Assembly: GCF_014651035.1 (NCBI RefSeq) | Contig: NZ_BMWC01000007.1 | Span: 124,001 to 188,000, forward strand | Source: Streptomyces lomondensis | Lineage (GTDB): Bacteria > Actinomycetota > Actinomycetes > Streptomycetales > Streptomycetaceae | DNA: 64,000 bases | Reading direction: 5' to 3' | The notes under the pieces: model-generated | Told to the model about the DNA's origin: nothing | Databases searched by the model: none | The model's input: the letters and a program-made list of their open reading frames with translations, nothing else | In this document: in pieces, positions 48,476 through 57,044 of the stretch | Layout of the letters: every line of letters starts with the position of its first letter | Numbering within the stretch: the first letter of the stretch is position 1 | Position numbers and translations under genes: made by a program

Positions 48476-49752
48476 CAGCGGCCGGTGCCTCCGTAGACGA
48501 CGGCCTCGTCACTGTCGGAGTCGAGCCCGAACGCGGAGTGCACGGCACGGACGGCCTCGGGCACGTCGTCGGCGCGCGTGACGACCGAGATGCGGATCTC
48601 GGAGGTCGAGATCAACTCGATGTTCACGCCCGCGTCGGACAGCGCCGTGAAGAAGTCGGCCGTGACGCCCGGGTTGGTCTTCATGCCGGCGCCGACGAGG
48701 GAGATCTTGCCGATCTGGTCGTCGTAGCGCAGGGAGTCGAAGCCGATGCCGGCCTTGTTCTTCTCCAGCGCGTCGATGGCCTTGCGGCCCTCGGTCTTCG
48801 GCAGCGTGAAGGAGATGTCCGTCAGGCCCGTGGAGGCGGCGGACACGTTCTGCACGACCATGTCGATGTTGATCTCGGCGTCGGCGATCGTGCGGAAGAT
48901 CGAGGCCGCCTCGCCCGGCTTGTCCGGCACGCCGACGACCGTGACCTTGGCCTCGGAGGTGTCGTGCGCGACACCGGAGATGAGAGCCTGCTCCACCTGC
49001 TTGTCCCCTTGCTCGATCGGCTCGCTGCTGACCCATGTGCCCTGAAGTCCGCTGAAGCTGGACCGGACGTGGATCGGGATGTTGTACCGGCGGGCGTACT
49101 CCACACAGCGGTGGAGCAGCACCTTGGACCCGGACGCCGCCAGTTCGAGCATGTCCTCGAAGGAGATCCAGTCGATCTTCCGGGCCTTCTTCACCACACG
49201 CGGGTCGGCGGTGAACACGCCGTCGACGTCGGTGTAGATCTCGCACACGTCGGCGTCGAGGGCGGCGGCCAGGGCCACCGCCGTGGTGTCGGAGCCGCCG
49301 CGGCCGAGCGTGGTGATGTCCTTGGTGTCCTGGCTGACACCCTGGAAACCGGCGACGATCGCGATGTTGCCCTCGTCCACCGAGGTCTTGATCCGACCCG
49401 GTGTGACGTCGATGATCCGGGCTTTGTTGTGGACCGAGTCGGTGATGACACCTGCCTGGCTGCCGGTGAACGACTGGGCCTCGTGGCCCAGCTTTTTGAT
49501 CGCCATGGCCAGCAGGGCCATGGAGATCCGCTCTCCGGCGGTCAGCAGCATGTCGAGCTCGCGCCCGGCAGGCATCGGGGAAACCTGCTCGGCGAGATCG
49601 ATCAGCTCGTCCGTCGTGTCGCCCATCGCGGAAACGACGGCAACCACCTGGTTGCCGTTCTGCTTCGCTTCCACGATCCGCTTGGCGACGCGCTTGATGC
49701 CCTCGGCATCGGCTACGGAGGAGCCTCCGTACTTCTGCACGACAAGGCCCAC
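48475..49752 (-). CDS. ask: Aspartate kinase
   Basis: Aspartokinase of 425 residues, phosphorylating aspartate in the first step of the aspartate-family pathway. The catalytic N-domain has VVQKYGGSSVADAEGIKRV at the start and FTGSQAGVITD. The regulatory C-terminal part holds two ACT domains (VTVVGVPDKPGEAASIFRTI and KISLVGAGMKTNPGVTADFF) that usually mediate lysine/threonine inhibition. In related actinobacteria an internal start yields a separate beta subunit. The gene begins in a divergent region shared with the two-component system. Confidence 0.95.
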   Translation of the reverse strand: MGLVVQKYGGSSVADAEGIKRVAKRIVEAKQNGNQVVAVVSAMGDTTDELIDLAEQVSPMPAGRELDMLLTAGERISMALLAMAIKKLGHEAQSFTGSQAGVITDSVHNKARIIDVTPGRIKTSVDEGNIAIVAGFQGVSQDTKDITTLGRGGSDTTAVALAAALDADVCEIYTDVDGVFTADPRVVKKARKIDWISFEDMLELAASGSKVLLHRCVEYARRYNIPIHVRSSFSGLQGTWVSSEPIEQGDKQVEQALISGVAHDTSEAKVTVVGVPDKPGEAASIFRTIADAEINIDMVVQNVSAASTGLTDISFTLPKTEGRKAIDALEKNKAGIGFDSLRYDDQIGKISLVGAGMKTNPGVTADFFTALSDAGVNIELISTSEIRISVVTRADDVPEAVRAVHSAFGLDSDSDEAVVYGGTGR

Positions 49753-49973
49753 GTGCGCTCCTCGCTCAATCCGTCTCTATCCGCTCATACGCATTCGTAC
49801 TGCGGTCGGCTCAGTCTAACGAGCGTCCGAAAATCCCTTCCGCGGTATCGCATGGTGAGATTTCCCGGCCACTCGTCCAGAGCTGCTCATGCCCATCTGG
49901 GCACAGGCCACGCGAGAAAGTGCCCGGCGTCACAATCGCCGGCCGACGATCTCTGAGATCCAACTTTTAAGCA

Positions 49974-49979
49974 TATTGT
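49974..49979 (+). promoter_or_regulatory. -10 element of the two-component operon
   Basis: TATTGT in the A/T-rich stretch TTTTAAGCATATTGTT ends six bases before the GTG start at 49986. No ribosome-binding site lies between, so a leaderless transcript is likely. Confidence 0.45.
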
Positions 49980-49985
49980 TCGGCC

Positions 49986-50699
49986 GTGCGCGTACTTCTG
50001 GTGGAAGATGACGAACCGGTCGCCCAGTCCCTGAGACGCGGCCTCAAGCGCTACGGCTTCGAGGTCGAGTGGGTCAGCACCGGCGAGGCGGCGCTGAGGC
50101 ACGAGGGGCCCTACGAGGTCGTCCTGCTGGATCTCGGCCTGCCCGACACCGACGGCCTGGACGTCTGCAGGGCGCTGCGCGAGCGCGGTGACGTCCCGAT
50201 CATCGTGATCAGCGCCCGCAGCGAGGAGACGGACCGGGTGGTGGGCCTGGAGCTCGGCGCGGACGACTACGTCTCCAAGCCGTTCGGCGTCCGGGAGGTC
50301 ATCGCCCGGATACGGGCGGTCATGCGCCGCGTGCAGCCCCGCACCGCCGCCGGGGGGACGCCCGAGGCCGGCCCCGACCGCTACGGCACGCGCCTGACCA
50401 TCGACCGCAAGGCGGCCCGGGTGCGCCTCGACGGCGAGGAGGTGGCCCTCGCCCCCAAGGAGTACGACCTGCTGGCCTTCCTCACCGAGGAGCCCGGGGC
50501 GCTGATGTCGCGCGAGCAGATCATGGAAGCGGTCTGGGACGCCAACTGGTTCGGGCCGACGAAGACGCTGGACGTGCACGTGGCGGCGCTGCGGCGGAAG
50601 CTGGCGGGCGCGATCACGATCGAGGCGGTGCGCGGGGTCGGTTTCCGGCTGGAGATCGCCGAGGGCGGCGACGCGACCGGCGGCGGCGACTCCTCATGA
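49986..50699 (+). CDS. OmpR-family response regulator
   Basis: A 237-residue two-component response regulator. The receiver domain begins VRVLLVEDDEPVAQSLRRGL, with phosphoacceptor Asp in VVLLDLGLPDTDGL near residue 51, Thr/Ser in VISARSE and Lys in YVSKPFG. The C-terminal winged helix has VALAPKEYDLLAFLTEEPGA and LDVHVAALRRKL. The stop overlaps the kinase ATG (ATGA), so the two are one operon. Targets unknown. Confidence 0.93.
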   Translation: MRVLLVEDDEPVAQSLRRGLKRYGFEVEWVSTGEAALRHEGPYEVVLLDLGLPDTDGLDVCRALRERGDVPIIVISARSEETDRVVGLELGADDYVSKPFGVREVIARIRAVMRRVQPRTAAGGTPEAGPDRYGTRLTIDRKAARVRLDGEEVALAPKEYDLLAFLTEEPGALMSREQIMEAVWDANWFGPTKTLDVHVAALRRKLAGAITIEAVRGVGFRLEIAEGGDATGGGDSS

Positions 50700-52054
50700 T
50701 CCGCCAGCTCGTCCGCAGCTACGTGCTGCTCGTCGCGGTCGCCATCGCGCTGTTCACCGTGCCGGTGGCGTTCACGCTGACCGATCAGCTGCGGGGTGAC
50801 ACCAAATCGGCCGTCCTGCGCGAGGCCGACGCCATGGCCCTGCTGCTGGGCGACGGCCGGGCCGCCTCCTGCCAGGCCCTGGAGGAGATGGCCAAGGCCT
50901 ACGAGGACGAGATCCAGGTCACCCGCACCGCGAGCTGCCCGGCGGACCTGCCGCGCCCGGCGGCGGACGCGGCACTGACCAAGGCCCTGGAGAAGGGTGA
51001 ACCCACGACCGACTGGGGCTCCTCCTTCATCTGGGGCCCCGATCTGGTGGTCACCGTGCCCGCCCGCGCGACCGGCACGGACCGGGTCGTGGGTGCGGTG
51101 CGGGTCGTGTACTCGACGGACGAGATGACCGACCGCCTGTGGCAGATCTGGGGGTTCCGCGCGATCCTCGCCGTGCTCGTCCTCGGGGTGGCGGCCCTGC
51201 TCGGTGTCGGGGTGGCCCGCCGGCTCACCCGGCCGCTGCGCCAGCTCAACGACATGGCCAGCAAGTTCAGCGACGGCGATCTGACCGCCCGCTCCCCTGT
51301 GACGGGCCCGCCGGAGACGCAGACCCTGGCGCGCACCCTCAACCAGGGCGCGGAACGCCTGGACACGCTGATCGCGGCCCAGCGCATTTTCGTCGCCGAC
51401 GCCTCCCACCAGCTGCGCACGCCGCTGACGGCACTGCGGCTGTCCCTGGACAACATCGCGGACGGGGTGAACGACGAGTTCGTACGGGAGGACGTGGAGC
51501 AGGCGACGGCGGAGGTCGTCCGGATGAGCCGTCTGGTCAACGGACTGCTGGTGCTGGCCCGGGCCGAGGCCAAGGTGTCGGCGGCCGAGCCGCTCCCGCT
51601 GATGGACAGCGTGTGGGAGCGGCTCGCCGTGTGGAGGCCGGCCGCCGACGAGCGCGGAGTCACCATCGCGCTCAGGGGGAGTACCGACGGCCGGCCGTCT
51701 GTGCTGGCCAGCCCTGGTGCTCTGGACCAGATGCTGGACAACGTGCTCTCCAACGCCCTGGAGGTCTCACCGGACGGCGGGACGATCACCGTGCGGGTGG
51801 AGCCCCGGGGCGATGTGGTGGGGGTGTCGGTGCTGGACGAGGGACCCGGCATGTCGGACGCCGAGAAGTCCCGTGCCTTCGACCGCTTCTGGCGGGGCCA
51901 GGGCCTGACCGGGAAGTCCGGTTCCGGCCTCGGCCTCGCCGTCGTCAGGCAGCTGGCGACGGACGACGGCGGGACCGTGGCCCTGACGGACGCACCCGGG
52001 GGCGGCCTGTGCGTGACGATCACGCTGCGGGCGTCCCCCCGGGCCGACCGCTGA
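50696..52054 (+). CDS. Two-component sensor histidine kinase
   Basis: A 452-residue membrane kinase paired with the upstream regulator. Helix 1 is YVLLVAVAIALFTVPVAFTL. An extracytoplasmic domain of about 110 residues holds two cysteines (AASCQALEEM and TASCPADLPR) that may form a disulfide. Helix 2 is AILAVLVLGVAALLGVGVA, followed by HAMP. The H-box ADASHQLRTPLTALRLSLDN has the phosphorylated His near residue 237. The N-box is in MLDNVLSNALEVSPDGG, with GPGMSDAEKSRAFDRFWRG and GSGLGLAVV closing the ATP site. The signal is not known. Confidence 0.93.
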   Translation: MIRQLVRSYVLLVAVAIALFTVPVAFTLTDQLRGDTKSAVLREADAMALLLGDGRAASCQALEEMAKAYEDEIQVTRTASCPADLPRPAADAALTKALEKGEPTTDWGSSFIWGPDLVVTVPARATGTDRVVGAVRVVYSTDEMTDRLWQIWGFRAILAVLVLGVAALLGVGVARRLTRPLRQLNDMASKFSDGDLTARSPVTGPPETQTLARTLNQGAERLDTLIAAQRIFVADASHQLRTPLTALRLSLDNIADGVNDEFVREDVEQATAEVVRMSRLVNGLLVLARAEAKVSAAEPLPLMDSVWERLAVWRPAADERGVTIALRGSTDGRPSVLASPGALDQMLDNVLSNALEVSPDGGTITVRVEPRGDVVGVSVLDEGPGMSDAEKSRAFDRFWRGQGLTGKSGSGLGLAVVRQLATDDGGTVALTDAPGGGLCVTITLRASPRADR

Positions 52055-52074
52055 GGCGGCTCACCCCGCGGTCA

Positions 52075-52599
52075 TCACCCCTCGGGCATCTTCGAGGAGT
52101 GGTGGTTGACGATGAGCCACCTGCCGTCGGCCTGCTTCTCGTAGGCGTAGGTGTAGCGGGCCTTGACGTTGCTCTTCTCGCCCGTCTGGTGGTTGGTGAG
52201 CGTGAACTCGTAGACGCCCGTGTCGATGACGGTGTCGCGGTCGAGGACGTTGACCACGGACTCGATCTTCGTGCCGAACGGCTTGTGCTGGAGGAAGTGC
52301 TCGAAGTAGTCGACGATCTCGGCTCTGTCCTTGCGGACGTGGTTGGAGACGGTCGGCAGCAGGACCGCGTCCTCCGCGTACAGCGCGGCGACCTTCTGCG
52401 GGTCGCCCGTCTGGAGCGCGGCGTTCCAGTTGTCGAACAGGCCGAGCACCTGCGCCTCGGTGGCCATCCTGGCAGAAGTCCTGGACGTGCTCCCGGAGTC
52501 GGCTCCGGCGATCCCGGCGCCGGCGGCGAAGGTGCCGGCGGCGACGACGGCGACTGCGGTGGCGATGGCTATGCGCTTGCCGGTGGAACGAGTGGTCAT
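52075..52599 (-). CDS. Secreted NTF2/SgcJ-EcaC-like protein
   Basis: A 174-residue protein with a signal peptide (RIAIATAVAVVAAGTFAAGA, cut near AGIAGADS) and an NTF2-fold domain of the CaMKII-association/SgcJ-EcaC group: QVLGLFDNWNAALQTGDPQK, YAEDAVLLPTVSNHVRKDRA, VNVLDRDTVIDTGVYEFTLT, ADGRWLIVNHHSSKMPEG. This resembles small domains that bind ligands or catalyse isomerisations, but the active role here is unproved. AAGGAG precedes the ATG at 52599. Convergent with the histidine kinase, 20 bases from its stop. Confidence 0.82.
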   Translation of the reverse strand: MTTRSTGKRIAIATAVAVVAAGTFAAGAGIAGADSGSTSRTSARMATEAQVLGLFDNWNAALQTGDPQKVAALYAEDAVLLPTVSNHVRKDRAEIVDYFEHFLQHKPFGTKIESVVNVLDRDTVIDTGVYEFTLTNHQTGEKSNVKARYTYAYEKQADGRWLIVNHHSSKMPEG

Positions 52600-52819
52600 C
52601 GCGAACTCCTTCAGGCGGGAGGGCAGTTGCTCCCTCCGTTGGCTCCGGTTCGCTTCCGGGGGAGGAAGTGACTCCAGATTCGCGTGACACCGGTTAGGGC
52701 CTGTGCAGCCGTCGTACAGGGGCCGTACAAGGAGGAGATAAATCACGTGCCGTGACGGGGCGATCACGTCGTCCCGGGGGTGCGGGCCGCGGCGAGGGCA
52801 GCCCGTGCGGACCTCTCGC

Positions 52820-53242
52820 TCACGCGTCTCCCGTCGACACGCTCCCGATGTCACCGCCCGCCGCGACGGAACGGTCACCGGAGGCGGTGACGGACCCGCC
52901 CGCGGGACGCGGCGCCGCAGCGGGCGGGGCGGGCGGGGAGGCCGGGGGCGGCACGGACGCCCCGTCCCCGGTCGCGACGGTACCGATGCTCCCGCCGGCG
53001 GCGACCGACCGCGCGCCGTTCGCGGTCACCGAGGACGCGCCGGGCGTACCACCGCCCCTTCCCGAGAAGAGGGCGTGGATCGTGAGCGCCAGCCCGACCA
53101 GCCCGGCCGCTCCCCCGGCCACACTCGCCCAGGGGTCCGCCGCTTCGACATCCAGCACACCCCCCACGACCAGCCCGAGGGCCCCGGCCGCGCACAGCCC
53201 GATCCCCGTCCACATCAACGCCTTCGAGCGCCCCGTCGTCAT
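52820..53242 (-). CDS. Two-TM protein with duplicated RSVAAGG motif
   Basis: A 140-residue protein: two membrane helices (MWTGIGLCAAGALGLVVGGV and WASVAGGAAGLVGLALTIHA), then two copies of a Gly/Ala-rich 20-residue unit. Copy 1 is VTANGARSVAAGGSIGTVAT and copy 2 is VTASGDRSVAAGGDIGSVST, separated by a Pro-rich linker. The units may stack as a short beta-solenoid. Similar motifs occur in other Streptomyces membrane proteins of unknown role. It is a small separate gene divergent from the PhzF gene. Confidence 0.65.
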   Translation of the reverse strand: MTTGRSKALMWTGIGLCAAGALGLVVGGVLDVEAADPWASVAGGAAGLVGLALTIHALFSGRGGGTPGASSVTANGARSVAAGGSIGTVATGDGASVPPPASPPAPPAAAPRPAGGSVTASGDRSVAAGGDIGSVSTGDA

Positions 53243-53334
53243 GGGCCCATCATCGCGCCGGCGCCCGCCGGGACGCAGAAAAAACCCGCGTGACGAGGCC
53301 GAGCGCGCGCTACGGTCGGCGAATGGAGAAGCGG

Positions 53335-54171
53335 ATGGAGATACTGCGCTACGTCGCCTTCAGCACCGACCCCAAGGGCGGCAACCCCGCGGGCGTGGTG
53401 CTCGACGCGACCGGGGCCGACGACGCGGCGATGCAGGCGGCCGCGGCCGAAGTCGGCTATTCGGAGACGGCGTTCGTGACGGCGTCCGGCGACGGCCTGC
53501 TGGACGTGCGGTACTTCAGCCCGCTCGCCGAGGTGCCGTTCTGCGGGCACGCGACGATCGCGACGGCCGTCGCCCACGCCCGGGCTCACGGGACCGGGAG
53601 CCTGCGGCTGCGCACCAGGGCCGGCGAGGTCGCCGTCACCACCGACCGGGCCGAGGACGGCACCGTGGTGGCGACCCTGGTGAGCGTCGCACCGCGGACG
53701 GCACCGATCCCGCCGGCCGTGCTGGACGAACTGCTGACGGCCCTGCGCTGGCCGGCCGAGGACCTCGACCCGGCGCTGCCGCCGCGCGCGGCCTACGCCG
53801 GCGCCTGGCACCCGGTCGTCGCCGCCGGGAGCCGGCGGCGCCTCGCCGACCTCGACTACGACGTCCCCGCGCTCACCGCCCTCATGCACCGCGAGGGCTG
53901 GACCACCGTCGACCTGGTGTGGCGGGAGTCCCCCACGGTGTTCCACGCCCGCAACCCGTTCCCGCCGGGCGGTGTCGTCGAGGACCCGGCCACGGGTGCG
54001 GCGGCCGCCGCGTTCGGCGGCTATCTGCGCGAGCTGGACCTCGTCACCGCACCCGCGACCCTGACGGTCCATCAGGGTGCGGACATGGGACGGCCGAGCA
54101 CGATCACCGTGTCGGTGCCGGCCGGCCCGCACACCGGGATCGGCGTCACCGGGACGGCCGTCCCGATCTGA
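53335..54171 (+). CDS. PhzF family protein
   Basis: A 278-residue PhzF/DAP-epimerase-fold protein. It begins MEILRYVAFSTDPKGGNPAG with the usual Gly-Asn-Pro loop, has the acidic residue motif YSETAFVT (the family Glu in SETAF) and PFCGHATIATAVAHARAHG. The second half has EDPATGAAAAAFGGYL. PhzF relatives isomerise small metabolites; the substrate here is unknown. GGAGAAG precedes the ATG at 53335. Confidence 0.9.
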   Translation: MEILRYVAFSTDPKGGNPAGVVLDATGADDAAMQAAAAEVGYSETAFVTASGDGLLDVRYFSPLAEVPFCGHATIATAVAHARAHGTGSLRLRTRAGEVAVTTDRAEDGTVVATLVSVAPRTAPIPPAVLDELLTALRWPAEDLDPALPPRAAYAGAWHPVVAAGSRRRLADLDYDVPALTALMHREGWTTVDLVWRESPTVFHARNPFPPGGVVEDPATGAAAAAFGGYLRELDLVTAPATLTVHQGADMGRPSTITVSVPAGPHTGIGVTGTAVPI

Positions 54172-54187
54172 CCGGCCTCCTGCCCTC

Positions 54188-54847
54188 CTACTGCGCCGGG
54201 CGCAGGCCCAGCGGGCCCGCGATCTCCTCCGCCATGACCCGGCCCGCCTCGATCTCCAGCGTGTCGTCGCCCATGCCCTGGTCCGTGTCCAGGCCGTCGA
54301 GCTCGGCCAGGGGCTGGTTGAGGCGGACGTGGGCGAGGACCGACTGGAGCGCCCGCAGGGTCGCCGACGCCGTGGAGCCCCAGTTGGAGAAGTACGAGAA
54401 CTGCCACCACCACAGGGCCTCCGAGGTGCGGCCGGCCCGGTAGTGGGCCATGCCGTGGCGCAGGTCCGTGATGACGTCCGTGAGGTCGTCGGAGATACGG
54501 GCCGGCACCGGCGCCTTGCGGGGCTCGTAGGGGTCGAAGACCTCGGAGTAGACGTCGATGGGGTCCAGCAGCCGGGCCAGGTTCTCCCGGAGTTCGTCGA
54601 CGTCCGCGTCCGGGCCCGTGTCGGGCTCGTAGCGCTCGTCGGGCACGATGTCCTCGTGCGCGCCGAGCCGGCCGCCGGCCAGCAGGAGCTGGGAGACCTC
54701 CAGGAGAAGGAAGGGCACGGCCGATTCCGGCTCGTCGCCCTTGGCGACCTCCGTGACGGCGACCAGGAAGCTCTCGACCTGATCCGCGATCTGGACCGCG
54801 AAGTCGTCCGGGTTCTGGTCGGTCGCGTGCAGCGTGGCGTCAGACAT
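54188..54847 (-). CDS. DUF5063 family protein
   Basis: A 219-residue acidic helical protein: FAVQIADQVESFLVAVTEVA, LLEVSQLLLAGGRLGAHEDI, and the Trp-rich SEALWWWQFSYFSNWGSTAS. It belongs to DUF5063, of unknown function. Orthologues stand next to recR in Streptomyces (SCO3617). It overlaps the recR stop by 8 bases, so it is translationally linked to recombination genes. Confidence 0.85.
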   Translation of the reverse strand: MSDATLHATDQNPDDFAVQIADQVESFLVAVTEVAKGDEPESAVPFLLLEVSQLLLAGGRLGAHEDIVPDERYEPDTGPDADVDELRENLARLLDPIDVYSEVFDPYEPRKAPVPARISDDLTDVITDLRHGMAHYRAGRTSEALWWWQFSYFSNWGSTASATLRALQSVLAHVRLNQPLAELDGLDTDQGMGDDTLEIEAGRVMAEEIAGPLGLRPAQ

Positions 54848-55439
54848 CTAGGAGTCGTCTCCCCTCGAAGGCGCGGCCGAGCGTGACCTCGTCCGCGTAT
54901 TCCAGGTCGCCACCCACCGGGAGGCCGCTGGCCAGGCGGGTGACCTTCAGGCCCATGGGCTTGATCATGCGGGCGAGGTACGTCGCTGTCGCCTCGCCCT
55001 CCAGGTTCGGGTCCGTGGCGAGGATGAGCTCGGTGACCGTGCCGTCGGCGAGGCGGGCCAGGAGCTCCCTGATGCGCAGGTCGTCCGGGCCCACCCCGTC
55101 GATCGGGCTGATCGCGCCGCCCAGCACGTGGTAGCGGCCCCGGAACTCACGGGTCCGCTCGATCGCCACGACGTCCTTCGGCTCCTCGACCACGCAGATG
55201 ACGGCCGGGTCGCGGCGGGTGTCGCGGCAGATGTTGCACAGCTCCTCCTGCGCGACGTTGCCGCAGGTCGCGCAGAAGCGGACCTTCGCCTTGACCTCCA
55301 TCAGGGCCTGCGCGAGGCGCCGTACGTCGGTCGGCTCGGCCTGGAGGATGTGGAAGGCGATCCGCTGCGCGCTCTTCGGACCGACGCCGGGCAGCCGCCC
55401 CAGTTCGTCGATCAGGTCCTGGACCACGCCTTCGTACAA
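54840..55439 (-). CDS. recR: Recombination mediator RecR
   Basis: A 199-residue RecR that helps RecFOR load RecA at gaps. The N-terminal helix-hairpin-helix is LGRLPGVGPKSAQRIAFHIL. The zinc finger is CATCGNVAQEELCNICRDTR with four cysteines. The Toprim motif includes VVEEPKDVVAIERTREFRGR and ILATDPNLEGEATATYLARM. It lies downstream of ybaB and upstream of the DUF5063 gene in one operon. Confidence 0.95.
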   Translation of the reverse strand: MYEGVVQDLIDELGRLPGVGPKSAQRIAFHILQAEPTDVRRLAQALMEVKAKVRFCATCGNVAQEELCNICRDTRRDPAVICVVEEPKDVVAIERTREFRGRYHVLGGAISPIDGVGPDDLRIRELLARLADGTVTELILATDPNLEGEATATYLARMIKPMGLKVTRLASGLPVGGDLEYADEVTLGRAFEGRRLLDV

Positions 55440-55532
55440 CGGACTGCCCTTCCTGGGTCTTCGAGGCCGGTACGCGACCTCCCGTACGTACCGTAGTTGT
55501 CAGCCGCCTGTCCGAGGAAGGCGGTGAGCGGG

Positions 55533-55874
55533 TCAGAACGGCAGGCCGGGAATCCCGCCGCCGCCCAGACCCTGCGCGAGCGGGCCCAGCTTCTGCTGCT
55601 GGAGCGCCTGCGCGTTCTCGTTGGCCGCCTGGACGGCCGCGACGACGAGGTCCGCGAGGGTCTCGGTGTCGTCGGGGTCCACGGCCTTCGGGTCGATCTT
55701 CAGGGCGCGCAGTTCGCCGGCGCCGGTGACGGTGGCGGTCACCAGGCCGCCGCCCGCCTGCCCGTCGACCTCCGTCTGCGCCAGTTCCTCCTGCGCCCGC
55801 GCCAGGTCCTGCTGCATCTTCTGGGCCTGCTGGAGCAGCTGCTGCATGTTGGGCTGGCCACCACCGGGGATCAC
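55533..55874 (-). CDS. YbaB/EbfC family nucleoid-associated protein
   Basis: A 113-residue YbaB/EbfC-type DNA-binding dimer: MQQLLQQAQKMQQDLARAQE forms the long helix, followed by VDGQAGGGLVTATVTGAGEL and VDPDDTETLADLVVAAVQAA. The N-terminus and C-terminus (GLGGGGIPGLPF) are Gly-rich. It is conventionally upstream of recR in bacteria and probably cotranscribed with it here (93-base gap). A DnaX gene, often adjacent, is not seen. Confidence 0.92.
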   Translation of the reverse strand: MIPGGGQPNMQQLLQQAQKMQQDLARAQEELAQTEVDGQAGGGLVTATVTGAGELRALKIDPKAVDPDDTETLADLVVAAVQAANENAQALQQQKLGPLAQGLGGGGIPGLPF

Positions 55875-56149
55875 GATCAGCTCCTTGCTCGGTACGGGTT
55901 TTCCCGTTCGGCACGAGCCTACGTGGTCGGGCCTGCCGTCGCTCCAGCACTCTTTCGGGTGAGTCCCCCTCGCGCCCCATAACTGATCAAGGAATACTTC
56001 CGGGCGGAAAAGCGGCGAAAGCTACGCCTTCGCCACCCATTGGGGGGTAGGAAGGGTCGGGCGCGTTCCGGATGCGGAGTCGATCCGTCGCGCGGCGTGA
56101 TCGGTGAGTGAACCGTGCATGGTCATTCGTGGTCAGTGAGGAGTGCCGG

Positions 56150-56908
56150 GTGGGTCAGCCGGAGATGCAGCCCGAGGGGCCGCCTCAGGACGGGCGGGGC
56201 GAGGGGGCGGCGGCTCGGCTGCGGCCGGGGGATCTGACCGGGCGGGCCCTTCCGCTCGGGGACTGGGGCGAGCCGGCGGCCCGGCTGGACGAGCTGTACC
56301 GGTGGGTGGAGCGCGGGGCGCTGCAGACGGCGGCCTGGTATCTGGAAGACCGGGTGTGGAAGCGGCGGTGCGCGCGGGTGCTGCGCTGCGGGACGGCGGT
56401 GGGCGCCGTCACCGGGGTCGCGCTGCCGCTGCTGGATCTGACCGGGGTCGCGGGCGGGGTCGCGCCCTGGGGGTGCCTGGCGCTGCTGCTGGGGGTGGCG
56501 TGCGTGGCCGTCGACCGGTACTTCGGGGTGACGTCGGGCTGGATGCGGGACGTGGCGACCGCGCAGGCGGTGCAGCGGCGGTTGCAGGCCTTGCAGTTCG
56601 ACTGGGCGGCGGAGAGCGTGCGGGAGGTGCTGGGGCCGACGGAGGGGACGGCCGGTGAGGCGGCCGAGCGGTGTCTCGGGGTGCTGCGGAGGTTCTCCGA
56701 GGACGTGACCGAGCTGGTGCGAGTGGAGACGGCCGACTGGATGGGGGAGTTCCGGAGCGGGGGTGCGCCGGTGGGGGTGCAGGCCGTGGTGTTTCCGGGG
56801 GGTGGGCGCGGGGCCGAGACGGTGGGGGGGAACGGGCGGTTCACCGTGCCGCCGCATGGCGGGGCTCGGCCGAACATGCCTCGGCAGCGGCCGCCGGACC
56901 AGCGGTGA
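56150..56908 (+). CDS. SLATT-like 2-TM effector-type protein
   Basis: A 252-residue protein with a SLATT-type layout. The conserved helix LDELYRWVERGALQTAAWYL and the basic DRVWKRRCARVLR lead into helix 1 (GTAVGAVTGVALPLLDLTGV), then helix 2 (WGCLALLLGVACVAVDRYFG). A cytoplasmic coiled segment follows (VATAQAVQRRLQALQFDWAA), then a long C-terminal tail. SLATT domains are pore-forming effectors in nucleotide-signalling conflict systems. No sensor or cyclase gene is visible next to it. GTG at 56150 has GAGGAG seven bases upstream; an upstream GTG at 56108 has no such site. Confidence 0.65.
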   Translation: MGQPEMQPEGPPQDGRGEGAAARLRPGDLTGRALPLGDWGEPAARLDELYRWVERGALQTAAWYLEDRVWKRRCARVLRCGTAVGAVTGVALPLLDLTGVAGGVAPWGCLALLLGVACVAVDRYFGVTSGWMRDVATAQAVQRRLQALQFDWAAESVREVLGPTEGTAGEAAERCLGVLRRFSEDVTELVRVETADWMGEFRSGGAPVGVQAVVFPGGGRGAETVGGNGRFTVPPHGGARPNMPRQRPPDQR

Positions 56909-56964
56909 GGGGGGCCGGGTTTGCTGGTGCTCGGCGTTGCTGCCGGGGGCGGGTGGGTGCGCAG

Positions 56965-57032
56965 CCCGGCGTAGCGGGGTGCCGCTGCGCCCACCCGTGC
57001 CGCCCTTAGCGGCACGATTGCCCGCAGCTAGG
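56965..57032 (+). repeat. Interspersed intergenic structured repeat, copy 2
   Basis: CCCGGCGTAGCGGGGTGCCG, then GCGCCCACCCGTGCCGCC and a variant hairpin TTAGCGGCACG correspond to the copy at 42077 with about 85-90% identity by eye. It sits between the convergent SLATT and M28 peptidase genes, just 12 bases before the M28 stop. It lacks the GGGGAACTGCGCGA tail of copy 1. Confidence 0.7.
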
Positions 57033-57044
57033 GAGCTCAGCCGC

